A DNA stretch of 64,000 bases from Streptomyces sp. Edi4 (GCF_040253615.1 NZ_JBEJGY010000004.1:5208001-5272000), one strand, 5' to 3'; positions 41,774-51,171 are shown, numbered from the stretch's first letter. The notes: a model not told the origin generated them from the sequence alone. Translations and numbers: made by a program.

Positions 41774-42664
41774 CTATTTCTGAGAGGCTGAGCTGCCCTC
41801 AGGAAGTACATGAACGGGCTGCGGCATCTTCTCTCCGCGCTGAAACCGAAGCTGTTTGACGGGTTTCTGGAGGACCCAGGCATTCCATGCTTTGAGGTAG
41901 AGGCCGAGTTGTCCGCGTGAATCGCTCCGGCGGCGTCCGCTGGTGCCTGTGCCAAGAGAGATCAGTGCATTGCGAAGAGCCAGCCGAGGATCTCCCGGGG
42001 AGAGGTTAGCGCCGGTTGTCACGCCCTTCACCCATGAATCCTGGTCGACGCCGGGTGACGCCTCGTGCGTGGTGTAATAACCAACCGCCGCAGCAGTGGG
42101 AATGATAAGGCGTTCCTTGCTCATGAGCCGCGCGATTCCGCAGGCAGTCGCGACCTTCTCCCGATTCGCCTCCAGGAAGGCGAGTACCTGGGCGTTGGTG
42201 AGACGAGAGGAGTGCCCCTTCCATTCGGTGTCGGGCATGGTGTTGAAGAGATGAATATGGCGAATGGCGGCAGCCATGAGTGCCGCGTCATGCTCGCCTT
42301 GCATGGCGAGGACGGTCGATGCTGTGCGAGAACGGCCGGTATCCATGACCGAGAATGTCTCGACGGGAACGTTCTCGAACACGAATAGTGAGACCGTCTG
42401 GCCTGATTGACGGATGGCTTCGAGGCGATGTTGCCCGTCCAAGAGGCGACCGTCGGACCAGGATCCCGAAAATGCGATGCCTTGATGGCTGACGAGCCAT
42501 TCGCCCCGAAGGATCGCCTCCCGAAGATGCGCTACTCGGCCTTTGTCCAGGGGGCGGTTATCGCGGTTTCGCGTGAGCATCTCTGCGGCCAGGGACGGCG
42601 AGATGCTGACGATGCCCGACGTGAGGGGAGCTTCTTGGGAGGCGGTACGCCGAGTGGTGGTCAT
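41774..42664 (-). CDS. DGQHR/ParB-like protein
   Basis: A 296-aa protein. The segment GRVAHLREAILRGEWLVSHQ, then GRLLDGQHRLEAIRQSG, has the ParB/sulfiredoxin-like fold mark L-D-G-Q-H-R. The later part is helical (LISLGTGTSGRR, LGLYLKAWNAWV). Such proteins occur on phages and mobile elements and in DNA-modification loci. A nuclease or nucleotide-binding role is possible but unproven. Codon bias is weaker than in core genes. The ribosome binding site is poor. It lies beside the helicase remnant and the toxin-antitoxin pair. Confidence 0.8.
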   Translation of the reverse strand: MTTTRRTASQEAPLTSGIVSISPSLAAEMLTRNRDNRPLDKGRVAHLREAILRGEWLVSHQGIAFSGSWSDGRLLDGQHRLEAIRQSGQTVSLFVFENVPVETFSVMDTGRSRTASTVLAMQGEHDAALMAAAIRHIHLFNTMPDTEWKGHSSRLTNAQVLAFLEANREKVATACGIARLMSKERLIIPTAAAVGYYTTHEASPGVDQDSWVKGVTTGANLSPGDPRLALRNALISLGTGTSGRRRSDSRGQLGLYLKAWNAWVLQKPVKQLRFQRGEKMPQPVHVLPEGSSASQK

Positions 42665-43160
42665 ATTGCCCAGTGTGACGCGAGTTTCAGCCCCTCCTGG
42701 TCATCCGATCACATTTCATCGAAAATGCTCGATAGTTGACCATCGAGTGCAATGTTTTGCTCGAGCTATCTCTGGCGTTGACTTGGTTTCGTCAGTCCAG
42801 AACGTCCAGGCTGGTGAGTGTGGCCCTGGGTGCCGCGGAAGCTCTTTCTGTGTAGCGGGACCTGCGTATGAGTGTCCCTATGGACGCCGGCGCGTGGCGA
42901 CTGCTGGGCCACGGGGAGAGCCGTGCCTGAGGCTTGGGTGGGCTGAGATGTGCACGCACTTTGCGATGGCATACTGTCGCCTTACGGTTACCCACTGTTG
43001 TGGCTAGGGCGGGGCGTGGCATGCATGGCGCTCATGTCCGGCACATCTGGTGGGATCCATCGCCTTGGCGTCACCGAAGGGCTGGGCCGGTGGAAGTCGT
43101 CCGGCACTGCCGGAGGGCTGCCGGAGTACGCCCGAGAGGGTGGTTGGTCGTCATTGTCCT
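42665..43160. other. Intergenic stretch of the accessory island
   Basis: About 500 bases with lower G+C near 42720-42790 and no gene with support. It holds the promoter of the DGQHR gene. Short open frames on both strands have no binding site or motif. Confidence 0.4.
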
Positions 43161-43391
43161 ATGAGCTGGCCGACTGTCCTCCAAGTAGCGAGAAGGGTCT
43201 GGAAGTTGGCCCGCGAGTTCAAGCTCCTTATGGTGCTCGTTTGCATGGTCTTCGTGATCATCATTGCTGTCGGTGCTGGTCTCCTGTGGAGCGTGCTCGG
43301 CCATGAGCGTTCGGCCAGTGTGAAAGCCGCCGGCGTGACGTTTCTGAGCTTGGCGGGAGTAACGGTTGCCTTGCTTCAACTCCTCCTCTGA
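43161..43391 (+). CDS. Small two-helix membrane protein
   Basis: A 76-aa protein starting MSWPTVLQVARRVWKLAREF, with helices LLMVLVCMVFVIIIAVGAGL and VTFLSLAGVTVALLQLLL. The ATG at 43161 is weakly supported, and the open frame runs back to 43050. It ends 46 bases before the DUF255 gene. Function unknown. Confidence 0.5.
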   Translation: MSWPTVLQVARRVWKLAREFKLLMVLVCMVFVIIIAVGAGLLWSVLGHERSASVKAAGVTFLSLAGVTVALLQLLL

Positions 43392-43437
43392 GCGTGTAGG
43401 GGCAGGATGGAGTCCTTGATTGTGCGAGAGTGGAAGG

Positions 43438-45459
43438 ATGAACCGACTGGCAGACTCCCAGTCGCCCTACCTCCTCCAGCACGCCGCCAACCCGGTGGAC
43501 TGGTGGCCCTGGGGAGACGAAGCGTTCGCGGACGCGAGGCGGCGGGGGGTGCCGGTGTTTTTGAGTGTCGGGTACAGCTCCTGTCACTGGTGCCATGTCA
43601 TGGCGCACGAGTCGTTCGAGGACGAGGCCACCGCGGCCTATATGAACGAGCACTTCGTGAACATCAAGGTGGACCGCGAGGAGCGGCCCGATGTGGACGC
43701 GGTCTACATGGAGGCGGTGCAGGCGGCGACCGGGCGGGGCGGGTGGCCCATGTCCGTGTTCATGACCCCGGACGGCGAGCCCTTCTACTTCGGTACGTAC
43801 TTCCCGCCCGAGCCCCGGCACGGCATGCCCTCCTTCCGGCAGGTGCTCGAAGGCGTCCAGAGCGCGTGGGCGGGCCGGCGCGAGGAGGTGACCGAGGTCG
43901 CCGAGAAGATCACTCGCGATCTGGCCTCCCGCGAACTCGACCACGGCGCGGGCGGGCTGCCCGGCGAGGAGGAGCTGGCGCAGGCGCTGCTCGGGATCAC
44001 CCGCGAGTACGACCCGGCCAGCGGCTGGCTCGGCGGGGGCGACACCAAGTTCCCGCCGGGCATGGTGATCGAGTTTTTGCTGCGCCACCACGCGCGGACC
44101 GGCTCGGAGGCGGCCCTCGAAATGGCCGAGGGCATGTGCGAGACCATGGCCCGCTCCAGCCTCTACGACCAGATCGGCGGCGGCTTCCACCGCTATGTGC
44201 TGCGCCCCCGCCCGCACGCCACGCTGGTGCCGCACTTCGAGAAGATGCTCTACGACAACGCCCTGCTGTGCCGGGTGTACACGCACCTGTGGCGGGTCAC
44301 CGGCTCGGACCTGGCGCGCCGCGTCGCCCTGGAGACCGCCGACTTCATGGTCCGCGAGCTGCGCACCAACGAGGGCGGGTACGCCTCCGCGCTCGACGCC
44401 GACAGCGATGACGGCGGCGGACACCATGTGGAGGGCGCGTTCTATGTGTGGACGCCCGCACAGCTCACCGAGGTGCTGGGCGAGCGGGACGGTGAGGCGG
44501 CGGCGCGGCACTACGGGGTGACGCCGGAAGGCACGTTCGAGGAGGGCGCCTCCGTCCTCCAACTCCCCGCCGAGGCAGGCGAGTTGCCCGGCTCCGCGCG
44601 TGACCGGCTTCTGGCGGCGCGGGAGCTGCGGGCGCGGCCCGGGCGGGACGACAAGCTCGTCGCGGCCTGGAACGGTCTGGCCATCGCCGCGCTCGCCGAG
44701 ACCGGCGCGCTCCTGGACCGCCCGGACCTGGTCGAGCGCGCCACCGAGGCGGCGGACGTTCTCGTACGGGTCCACCTGGACGACCACGCGCGGCTCGCCC
44801 GTACGTCCAAGGACGGCCAAGTCGGCGCGAACAGCGGGGTGTTGGAGGACTACGCCGACGTCGCCGAGGGCTTCCTCGCGCTGGCCGGGGTGACCGGCGA
44901 GGGGGTCTGGCTGGAATTCGCCGGGTTCCTGCTCGACATCGTGCTCGACCAGTTCGCCGGTGAGCAGGGCGTCCTGTACGACACCGCGCACGACGCGGAG
45001 CGGCTGATCCGGCGCCCGCAGGACCCGACCGACAACGCCACGCCCTCGGGGTGGACGGCGGCGGCCTCGGCCCTGCTCTCCTACGCGGCGCACACCGGCT
45101 CCTCGGCGCACCGGGAGGCGGCGGAAGGGGCGCTCGGGGTGGTGCGGGCGCTCGGGCCACGGGCGCCCCGGTTCATCGGGTGGGGGCTCGCGGCGGCCGA
45201 GGCGGCGCTGGACGGGCCCCGCGAGGTCGCGGTGGTGGGGGCGCCCACGGATCCTCGGACGGGAGCGTTGCACCGCACGGCACTGCTTTCGGCCGCGCCG
45301 GGAGCGGTGGTGGCGGTGGGGGCGCCGGGGGACGCGGAGTTCCCGCTGCTCGCGGGGCGGCCGTTGGTGGACGGCGCGCCGGCGGCGTACGTGTGCCGGC
45401 GCTTCACGTGCGACGCTCCGGTGACGGCCCCGGACGCCTTGGCGGACGCGCTGACCTGA
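43438..45459 (+). CDS. DUF255 thioredoxin-domain protein (YyaL-like)
   Basis: A 673-aa protein. The N-terminal thioredoxin-like domain has the family sequence YLLQHAANPVDWWPWGDEAF and the redox-like motif CHWCH, as in YyaL/SPATA20. The C-terminal part is an (alpha/alpha)6 barrel similar to N-acylglucosamine 2-epimerases (for example FHRYVLRPRPHATLVPHFEK and LAAWNGLAIAALAETGALL). The role of the family is unknown, with either protein quality or sugar metabolism proposed. It is well conserved in streptomycetes and marks the return to core genome. Confidence 0.92.
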   Translation: MNRLADSQSPYLLQHAANPVDWWPWGDEAFADARRRGVPVFLSVGYSSCHWCHVMAHESFEDEATAAYMNEHFVNIKVDREERPDVDAVYMEAVQAATGRGGWPMSVFMTPDGEPFYFGTYFPPEPRHGMPSFRQVLEGVQSAWAGRREEVTEVAEKITRDLASRELDHGAGGLPGEEELAQALLGITREYDPASGWLGGGDTKFPPGMVIEFLLRHHARTGSEAALEMAEGMCETMARSSLYDQIGGGFHRYVLRPRPHATLVPHFEKMLYDNALLCRVYTHLWRVTGSDLARRVALETADFMVRELRTNEGGYASALDADSDDGGGHHVEGAFYVWTPAQLTEVLGERDGEAAARHYGVTPEGTFEEGASVLQLPAEAGELPGSARDRLLAARELRARPGRDDKLVAAWNGLAIAALAETGALLDRPDLVERATEAADVLVRVHLDDHARLARTSKDGQVGANSGVLEDYADVAEGFLALAGVTGEGVWLEFAGFLLDIVLDQFAGEQGVLYDTAHDAERLIRRPQDPTDNATPSGWTAAASALLSYAAHTGSSAHREAAEGALGVVRALGPRAPRFIGWGLAAAEAALDGPREVAVVGAPTDPRTGALHRTALLSAAPGAVVAVGAPGDAEFPLLAGRPLVDGAPAAYVCRRFTCDAPVTAPDALADALT

Positions 45460-45546
45460 GTCCGACGGGCTGTCCTGACCCCGCCGGGTTGTCCTGACCC
45501 CGCTTGTGCGGGCGGGCCGGCGCCGAGTGGCCGGGGGCGCGGCGCG

Positions 45547-46224
45547 CTACGTCGGGGGCAGGCCGCTGGACAGGACGGTCATCGTGCGGGCGACGAGGTC
45601 CAGGAGGTCGTCCTCGTGGTCCCGCTCCGCCCAGTACACCGACGCCTCGTGCAACGCCCCCAGCACCGCCATCGCGAACACCCGGACCTCCAGGTCCGCC
45701 TCCACCCGCCCCGCCCGCTCGGCCAGCACCCCGCACAGCAGGCGGCCCGTCCGCGCCACCGACTCCATCACCCGGGCCCGCAACGCCGGCACCTGGGCGA
45801 TCAGCCGCGTACGCTGCACCGTCTCCTCGCGGGCGTGCAGCAGCGCGATGCGGGCCGCCTCCGTGATCACGTACCGCAGGGAGTCGAGGGGAGCCTCCTC
45901 GGCCGGCCGGGCGCGCAGCTCCCGCAGCAGGACCTGGTCGAACTCGTCGGTGAGGACGATGTCCTCCTTGGCCGGGAAGTAGCGGAACACCGTCGAGGGC
46001 GACACCTCCGCCTCCTGCGCGATCTGCTCGACGGTCGTGGCCTCGTACCCGTGCGCCGCGATCAGCCGGTACGTGGCGCGGCGGATCCCGGCACGGGTCT
46101 TGATCTTCTTGCGCTCCCGCAGGCTCAGTTGAGACTGAACGCGGCTCTCCGCGCCCGGGGCGAGGGACCCGCCCCGGTCGGCGGCGGGGGAGCGGGGGCG
46201 GGAGGTGGCGGCCATGACGGTCAT
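45547..46224 (-). CDS. TetR-family regulator
   Basis: A 225-aa regulator with the helix-turn-helix TTVEQIAQEAEVSPSTVFRY FPAKEDI (two pieces) and a long basic N terminus. Its ATG overlaps in ATGA the end of fabV, so it is translated from the fabV message. This fits a repressor of its own operon that senses a fatty acyl or drug ligand, which is inference. Confidence 0.9.
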   Translation of the reverse strand: MTVMAATSRPRSPAADRGGSLAPGAESRVQSQLSLRERKKIKTRAGIRRATYRLIAAHGYEATTVEQIAQEAEVSPSTVFRYFPAKEDIVLTDEFDQVLLRELRARPAEEAPLDSLRYVITEAARIALLHAREETVQRTRLIAQVPALRARVMESVARTGRLLCGVLAERAGRVEADLEVRVFAMAVLGALHEASVYWAERDHEDDLLDLVARTMTVLSSGLPPT

Positions 46225-47423
46225 TGTCCGCCAAGGGCCAGGGGCCAGGGGGCCGTGGTCTCGGCCGGGGCGGCGTAGTCGACGCCCGGCACGCCCCACC
46301 CGTACAGCTCGCGGATCTGGCCCATGAACCACTCGGCGCCGGCGGTCGCGCGCGTGAGGCCCGTCCGGGGGTCGGACCACAGGGCGCGGACGCGGTCCTG
46401 GACGTGCTCGTCGAGTTCCCAGCCGTCGAGGCGGATGCGTCCCTCGCCGTCCGTGACCAGCGGGGCCGCCCCGGTGAGCTGGTCCCAAGGGTCCTGGGCC
46501 TGCTCGGTGGTGGTACGGAAGTCCTCGCCGAGGACGGCGCGCAGGAACGTGGTGTAGAGGGCGATGGAGGGGATGGCGCTCGACGCCTGAGTGACGGCGG
46601 CGCCCGCGGCGACGGTGAACGCCCGGCCCCGGCCCGCCAGAACGCCCGCGGTGAGCTCGCCCGCCGTGCGCTCCAGGTGTTCCTTCGCGGCGCCGATGGT
46701 GCCCTGCCGGTAGATGGGGGCGGTCAGTTCGGAGCCGATGTAGGTCAGCGCCGCAGTGGTGAAACCGTCGGCCAGCAGGGCGCGTTCGGCCAGCGCCTCG
46801 ACCCACAGGCGCCAGTCCGCGCCGCCCATGACCTGCTCGGTTGCGTGCCGTTCGGCGGGCGTCGCGGGTTCGAGGCGGACGCTGCTCACGCGCGGCGTGG
46901 CCTCGGAGAAGTCGAGCGCGGGGGCTTCGTAGGGACGGCCGATGGGCTTGATCACCGAGTGGTGGACGGTGCCGGTGGCCGGGTCGGTGCGCCGGGGCGC
47001 GGCCAGGCTGTAGATGAGGTGGTCGACCGGCCCGTACCGCTTCTCCACCAGGTCGAGGACCTGCGCCTTGCCCTGCTCGGAGAAGGCGTCGGCGTTGACG
47101 AACACGAAGTCGTGGCCGCCCTCCTGGACGAGGCGGGCCGCAGCGGCGGTGCGGTACCAGCCGGCGCTCGCGGTGCGCCGCTCGGTCTCCGGCGCCTCGA
47201 AGGCGACGCCGACGCCCCGGATGCCGTGCCCGCGCAGCCCCGTCAGGAGCGTGGCCAGGCCGTAGCCCGCGCTGTGCCCGAGCAGCAGCACCACGGGACT
47301 CGTGCCGCCGGGGCGGGCGGGGATCCGCTCCCACATGCGGGTGACCGTCTCGGCGGCCCCCACGGGGTGGGCGTTGACGATCAAAAGGCCGCGCTGCTTC
47401 GGGTCGATCTGGCGGAGGCTCAC
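46221..47423 (-). CDS. fabV: Trans-2-enoyl-CoA/ACP reductase
   Basis: FabV reduces enoyl thioesters with NADH and is resistant to triclosan. The protein of 400 aa has the family active-site Tyr and Lys in YIGSELTAPIYRQGTIGAAK (Y-x8-K). The long Rossmann loop begins with VVLLLGHSAGYGLAT. The GTG at 47423 matches the conserved start (SLRQIDPKQRGLLIVNAHPV). It is followed by a TetR gene in an operon. Most Streptomyces use FabI, so this may be an alternative or inducible reductase. Confidence 0.92.
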   Translation of the reverse strand: MSLRQIDPKQRGLLIVNAHPVGAAETVTRMWERIPARPGGTSPVVLLLGHSAGYGLATLLTGLRGHGIRGVGVAFEAPETERRTASAGWYRTAAAARLVQEGGHDFVFVNADAFSEQGKAQVLDLVEKRYGPVDHLIYSLAAPRRTDPATGTVHHSVIKPIGRPYEAPALDFSEATPRVSSVRLEPATPAERHATEQVMGGADWRLWVEALAERALLADGFTTAALTYIGSELTAPIYRQGTIGAAKEHLERTAGELTAGVLAGRGRAFTVAAGAAVTQASSAIPSIALYTTFLRAVLGEDFRTTTEQAQDPWDQLTGAAPLVTDGEGRIRLDGWELDEHVQDRVRALWSDPRTGLTRATAGAEWFMGQIRELYGWGVPGVDYAAPAETTAPWPLALGGQ

Positions 47424-47624
47424 GAGATGAGGTCTTTCCTTGGAGGGCCGGGTGGCGAGAAGGTGACGTACACCCGCGCGCACACCGCCGGGCCCCGCTC
47501 CCGGCGGGCGCCTTCATGATCGTAACGACGCCCGGGGGAGCGGCTGTGACGAGCGCGGTACGGAGAAACCGCCCGCCACTTGTCGCCTTCCGGCATTGAC
47601 GCCCGACGCCCCCCTGCCGGAGCC

Positions 47625-48305
47625 TCAGCCGTGCTGGTACGCCACGATCGAGATGCCCACGTAGTGCACGACGAACGCGGCCAGCGTCAGCGAGTGGAAG
47701 ACCTCGTGGAAGCCGAAGAAGCGCGGTGAGGGGTTGGGGCGCTTGAGGCCGTAGATGACGCCGCCCGCGCTGTAGAGGAGGCCGCCCACGACGACCAGGA
47801 CGAGCACCGCGACGCCGCCGGCCCGCATGAAGTCGGGCAGGAAGAAGACCGCGGCCCAGCCCATCGCGAGGTAGCAGGGGGTGTAGAGCCAGCGCGGGGC
47901 GCCGATCCAGAAGACCCGGAAGGCGATGCCCGCCAGAGCGGCCGCCCAGATCGACCACAGCAGGACCCGGCCGGTTGAGGCGGGCAGCAGGAGAAGCGTC
48001 AGCGGGGTGTAGGTGCCCGCGATGATGAGGAAGATGTTGGCGTGGTCCAGGCGGCGCAGGATCGCCTCACCGCGTGGGCCCCAGTTGCCCCGGTGGTAGA
48101 GACCGCTGACGCCGAAGAGCAGGCACGCGGTGAGGGCGAAGATCCCGCAGGCTATCCGGGCCTTGGTGGACCCCGCGCACGCGGTCAGCACCAGTCCCGC
48201 GATCAGCGCGGCCGGGAACATCCCGGCATGCAGCCAGCCGCGCATCTTCGGTTTCACCATCTGTGTCACCGGGTCGATCACATGGGCCGTCACCTGATCA
48301 GTCAT
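47625..48305 (-). CDS. Hemolysin III / PAQR family membrane protein
   Basis: A 226-aa protein with seven predicted helices. The family motifs SGLYHRGNWGPRGEAILRRL DHANIF (two pieces) and FGFHEVFHSLTLAAFVVHYV contain the conserved His residues that may bind zinc. The related proteins are proposed hydrolases or lipid receptors. ATG 48305 and 48314 are both possible. The promoter holds a nested palindrome. Confidence 0.9.
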   Translation of the reverse strand: MTDQVTAHVIDPVTQMVKPKMRGWLHAGMFPAALIAGLVLTACAGSTKARIACGIFALTACLLFGVSGLYHRGNWGPRGEAILRRLDHANIFLIIAGTYTPLTLLLLPASTGRVLLWSIWAAALAGIAFRVFWIGAPRWLYTPCYLAMGWAAVFFLPDFMRAGGVAVLVLVVVGGLLYSAGGVIYGLKRPNPSPRFFGFHEVFHSLTLAAFVVHYVGISIVAYQHG

Positions 48306-48327
48306 GGTCCGCATGCTACCTACGGCC

Positions 48328-48340
48328 CCGTAAGTTACGG
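48328..48340. promoter_or_regulatory. Palindrome CCGTAA-G-TTACGG upstream of hemolysin III gene
   Basis: A perfect 6+1+6 inverted repeat is flanked by an outer ACCTA...TAGGT pair. It lies about 25 bases before the start, in the promoter. It resembles TetR-type operators. Its regulator is not evident. Confidence 0.5.
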
Positions 48341-48603
48341 ATAGGTACCGGCCGTCGCGGAGCGTCTTGGGGCCGACGGGTAAGTGAACGGCAAATGGCA
48401 GTTAAGAAGGCGGTAAGTGGTGATGCTCACGTGAGAGGCCCCCTGGACATATGGGCGAACGACGCGGAAGATCAGATGAGTGCGGTCGGCACCGGATGAG
48501 CGCCAAGAGGATCCACGGGGTCAAGCATCCGGGTCGCAGCCCCCACGGGGCGGCAATGAAGTAGTTCGTCAAACCCTCCCGAAGACCTCATCTAGGAGCG
48601 ATC

Positions 48604-50427
48604 GTGGCGCGCGATATCGCGGCTCCCCTCTCTGTCCCCACCAAGCACCAGGAACTGATCTCGTGGGTCAACGAGATCGCGGAACTGACCCAGCCCGACA
48701 ACGTGGTCTGGTGCGACGGATCCGAGGCCGAGTACGAGCGCCTGTGCGGGGAGCTCGTCGCCAAGGGCACGTTCAGGAAACTGGACGAGGCCAAGCGCCC
48801 CAACTCCTACTACGCCGCGTCCGACCCGCGTGACGTCGCCCGGGTCGAGGACCGCACCTTCATCTGCTCCGAGAAGGAGGAGGACGCGGGCCCGACCAAC
48901 CACTGGAAGGCCCCCGCCGAGATGAAGGCCATCTTCACGGGCGAGCAGGGCGTCTTCCGCGGTTCGATGCGCGGCCGCACGATGTACGTCGTGCCGTTCT
49001 GCATGGGCCCGGTCGGCTCGCCGCTGTCCGCGATCGGCGTCGAGATCACCGACTCCGCGTACGTCGCCGTGTCGATGCGCACCATGACCCGCATGGGACA
49101 GCGCGTCCTGGACGAGCTCGGCACCGACGGCTTCTTCGTGAAGGCCGTCCACACCCTGGGCGCCCCGCTCGCCGACGGCGAGGCCGACGTGCCGTGGCCC
49201 TGCAACACCACCAAGTACATCTCGCACTTCCCCGAGTCGCGCGAGATCTGGTCCTACGGCTCGGGCTACGGCGGCAACGCCCTGCTCGGCAAGAAGTGCT
49301 ACGCGCTGCGCATCGCCTCCGTCATGGCGCGCGACGAGGGCTGGCTCGCCGAGCACATGCTCGTCCTCAAGCTGACCCCGCCGAACGGCGAGGCCAAGTA
49401 CGTCGCCGCCGCGTTCCCGAGCGCCTGCGGCAAGACCAACCTGGCCATGCTGGAGCCGACGGTCCCGGGCTGGAAGGTCGAGACCATCGGTGACGACATC
49501 GCCTGGATGCGCTTCGGCGAGGACGGCCAGCTGTACGCGATCAACCCCGAGGCCGGCTTCTTCGGCGTCGCGCCCGGCACCGGCGAGCACACCAACGCCA
49601 ACGCCATGAAGACGCTGTGGGGCAACTCCGTCTTCACCAACGTCGCGCTCACCGACGACGGAGACGTCTGGTGGGAGGGCATGACCGAGACGGCGCCCGC
49701 GCACCTGACGGACTGGAAGGGCAACGACTGGACGCCCGCGTCCGACACCCCCGCCGCCCACCCCAACGCCCGCTTCACCGTGCCGGCCGGGCAGTGCCCG
49801 ACCATCGCGCCGGAGTGGGAGGACCCCAAGGGCGTGCCGATCTCGGCCATCCTCTTCGGCGGCCGCCGCGCCTCCGCGGTGCCGCTGGTCACCGAGTCCT
49901 TCGACTGGAACCACGGTGTCTTCCTCGGTGCCAACGTCGCATCCGAGAAGACCGCCGCCGCCGAGGGCAAGGTCGGCGAGCTGCGCCGCGACCCCTTCGC
50001 GATGCTGCCGTTCTGCGGCTACAACATGGGCGACTACATGGCCCACTGGGTCAAGGTCGGCGCGAAGGCGGACGCCGCGAAGCTGCCGAAGATCTACTAC
50101 GTCAACTGGTTCCGCAAGAACGACGCGGGCAAGTTCGTGTGGCCCGGCTTCGGCGAGAACAGCCGCGTCCTGAAGTGGATCGTGGAGCGCCTGGAAGGCA
50201 GGGCCGAGGGCGTCGAGACCCCGATCGGCATCCTGCCGACGAAGGAATCCCTCGACACCGACGGGCTCGACCTGCCGGAGGCCGACCTGGAGTTCCTGCT
50301 CAAGGTCGACAAGGAGGTCTGGCGCGAGGAGGCGGCGCTGATCCCCGAGCACCTGAACACCTTCGGGGACCACGCGCCCAAGGAGCTGTGGGACCAGTAC
50401 CGCGCGCTGGTCTCCCGCCTCGGCTGA
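48604..50427 (+). CDS. pckG: Phosphoenolpyruvate carboxykinase (GTP)
   Basis: PckG converts oxaloacetate and GTP to PEP, the entry to gluconeogenesis. The P-loop is FPSACGKTN. The segments RRDPFAMLPFCGYNMGDY, GKFVWPGFGENSRVLKW and the Mn-binding Lys/His region are those of the GTP class. Length is 607 aa. GTG with AGGAG at six bases is the start. The upstream 298 bases hold no gene and contain the promoter. A strong terminator follows at 50559-50599. Confidence 0.96.
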   Translation: MARDIAAPLSVPTKHQELISWVNEIAELTQPDNVVWCDGSEAEYERLCGELVAKGTFRKLDEAKRPNSYYAASDPRDVARVEDRTFICSEKEEDAGPTNHWKAPAEMKAIFTGEQGVFRGSMRGRTMYVVPFCMGPVGSPLSAIGVEITDSAYVAVSMRTMTRMGQRVLDELGTDGFFVKAVHTLGAPLADGEADVPWPCNTTKYISHFPESREIWSYGSGYGGNALLGKKCYALRIASVMARDEGWLAEHMLVLKLTPPNGEAKYVAAAFPSACGKTNLAMLEPTVPGWKVETIGDDIAWMRFGEDGQLYAINPEAGFFGVAPGTGEHTNANAMKTLWGNSVFTNVALTDDGDVWWEGMTETAPAHLTDWKGNDWTPASDTPAAHPNARFTVPAGQCPTIAPEWEDPKGVPISAILFGGRRASAVPLVTESFDWNHGVFLGANVASEKTAAAEGKVGELRRDPFAMLPFCGYNMGDYMAHWVKVGAKADAAKLPKIYYVNWFRKNDAGKFVWPGFGENSRVLKWIVERLEGRAEGVETPIGILPTKESLDTDGLDLPEADLEFLLKVDKEVWREEAALIPEHLNTFGDHAPKELWDQYRALVSRLG

Positions 50428-50532
50428 ACCGGCCCTTCGAAACCCCCTCCGGTCCTGGCCGGCCGCCTGTCCTGGCACGGCCGGGCCGGAGGTGTGAGCG
50501 GCGGGTCGGTTCGGCTTCCGCCCTGACCTGTG

Positions 50533-50600
50533 GGGTCACACGTGACCCGCCGCGCCTCGGCCGGCCCCCGGAGCCCCCTCACGGCTCCGGGGGCCGGCCG
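50533..50600. terminator. Terminator of pckG
   Basis: GGCCGGCCCCCGGAGCC (50559-50575) pairs perfectly with GGCTCCGGGGGCCGGCC (50583-50599), then GTTTT. A smaller inverted repeat, GGGTCAC-AC-GTGACCC, lies at 50533-50548 just before. Confidence 0.9.
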
Positions 50601-50745
50601 TTTTCGCGTGCGGTGACGGCTGGGGCGTACGTACGGTGACGCTCGCGGGCGTACGCGCGCGACGCTCGCGGGGTACGCCCGGTGTGAGAGGCGCCCGGTC
50701 CGCGTACCTGTGCGGCGCGCGGACCGGGGCCGATCGGGGGGCCGC

Positions 50746-51132
50746 TCAGGAGGCGGCGGTGAGGGCGCGGGCCTCGGCGTGGGCGTCCATGCGCTCGGCG
50801 GCCAGGATCGCCGAGGCGGTGTCGGCGCGCGAGGCGGCGACGACCAGGGCGCGGCCCGCGAGCGCGTGCGCGCGGGTGTGCAGGGCCTTGGTGTCGGCGC
50901 CGCTCAGGCCCGCGTGGCGCACCGGCGGCAGTCCGCCGCGCAGCCGGGCGACCTGGCGCGCGATCGCGTCCCCGGCCTCGGTGAGCCCGAGTTCGTCGGT
51001 GACGGCGAGCAGCGCGGAGAGGTGGCCGGCGAGCTGGATGTCCAGCTCCTCCTCGCGGGAGCGGTGCGGGACGCGCTCACTGTCGGCGGCCATCGTGCTG
51101 TGGACCGACTTGGTGCGGATCGGCTCGTACAT
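50746..51132 (-). CDS. SCO4983-family protein
   Basis: A 128-aa helical protein of a Streptomyces-specific family named, from memory, after SCO4983. It begins MYEPIRTKSVHSTMAADSER, has the segment REEELDIQLAGHLSALLAVT and ends Ala/Arg rich. Function unknown. The ribosome binding site lies inside a 29-base palindrome. It is on the same strand as the aminotransferase upstream, but a promoter region separates them. Confidence 0.8.
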   Translation of the reverse strand: MYEPIRTKSVHSTMAADSERVPHRSREEELDIQLAGHLSALLAVTDELGLTEAGDAIARQVARLRGGLPPVRHAGLSGADTKALHTRAHALAGRALVVAASRADTASAILAAERMDAHAEARALTAAS

Positions 51133-51136
51133 GGGA

Positions 51137-51165
51137 ATGGCCTCCTGAACGTTTCAGGAAGCCAT
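51137..51165 (-). promoter_or_regulatory. Palindrome covering the Shine-Dalgarno of the SCO4983-type gene
   Basis: ATGGCcTCCTGAA pairs with TTCAGGAaGCCAT (12 of 13) around CGT. On the minus strand the AGGAGG of the gene lies in the arm. As RNA it would fold and hide the binding site. Confidence 0.6.
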
Positions 51166-51171
51166 CCTAGC

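Noticed and set aside
41266..41955. Minus-strand 229-codon frame in the accessory island
   Set aside because: It overlaps the end of the DGQHR gene, shows no family pattern and has no binding site; it may include decayed sequence but cannot be supported as a gene.
40296..43391. Integrated phage or IS element as origin of the island
   Set aside because: No integrase, transposase, attachment-site repeat or tRNA end was found.
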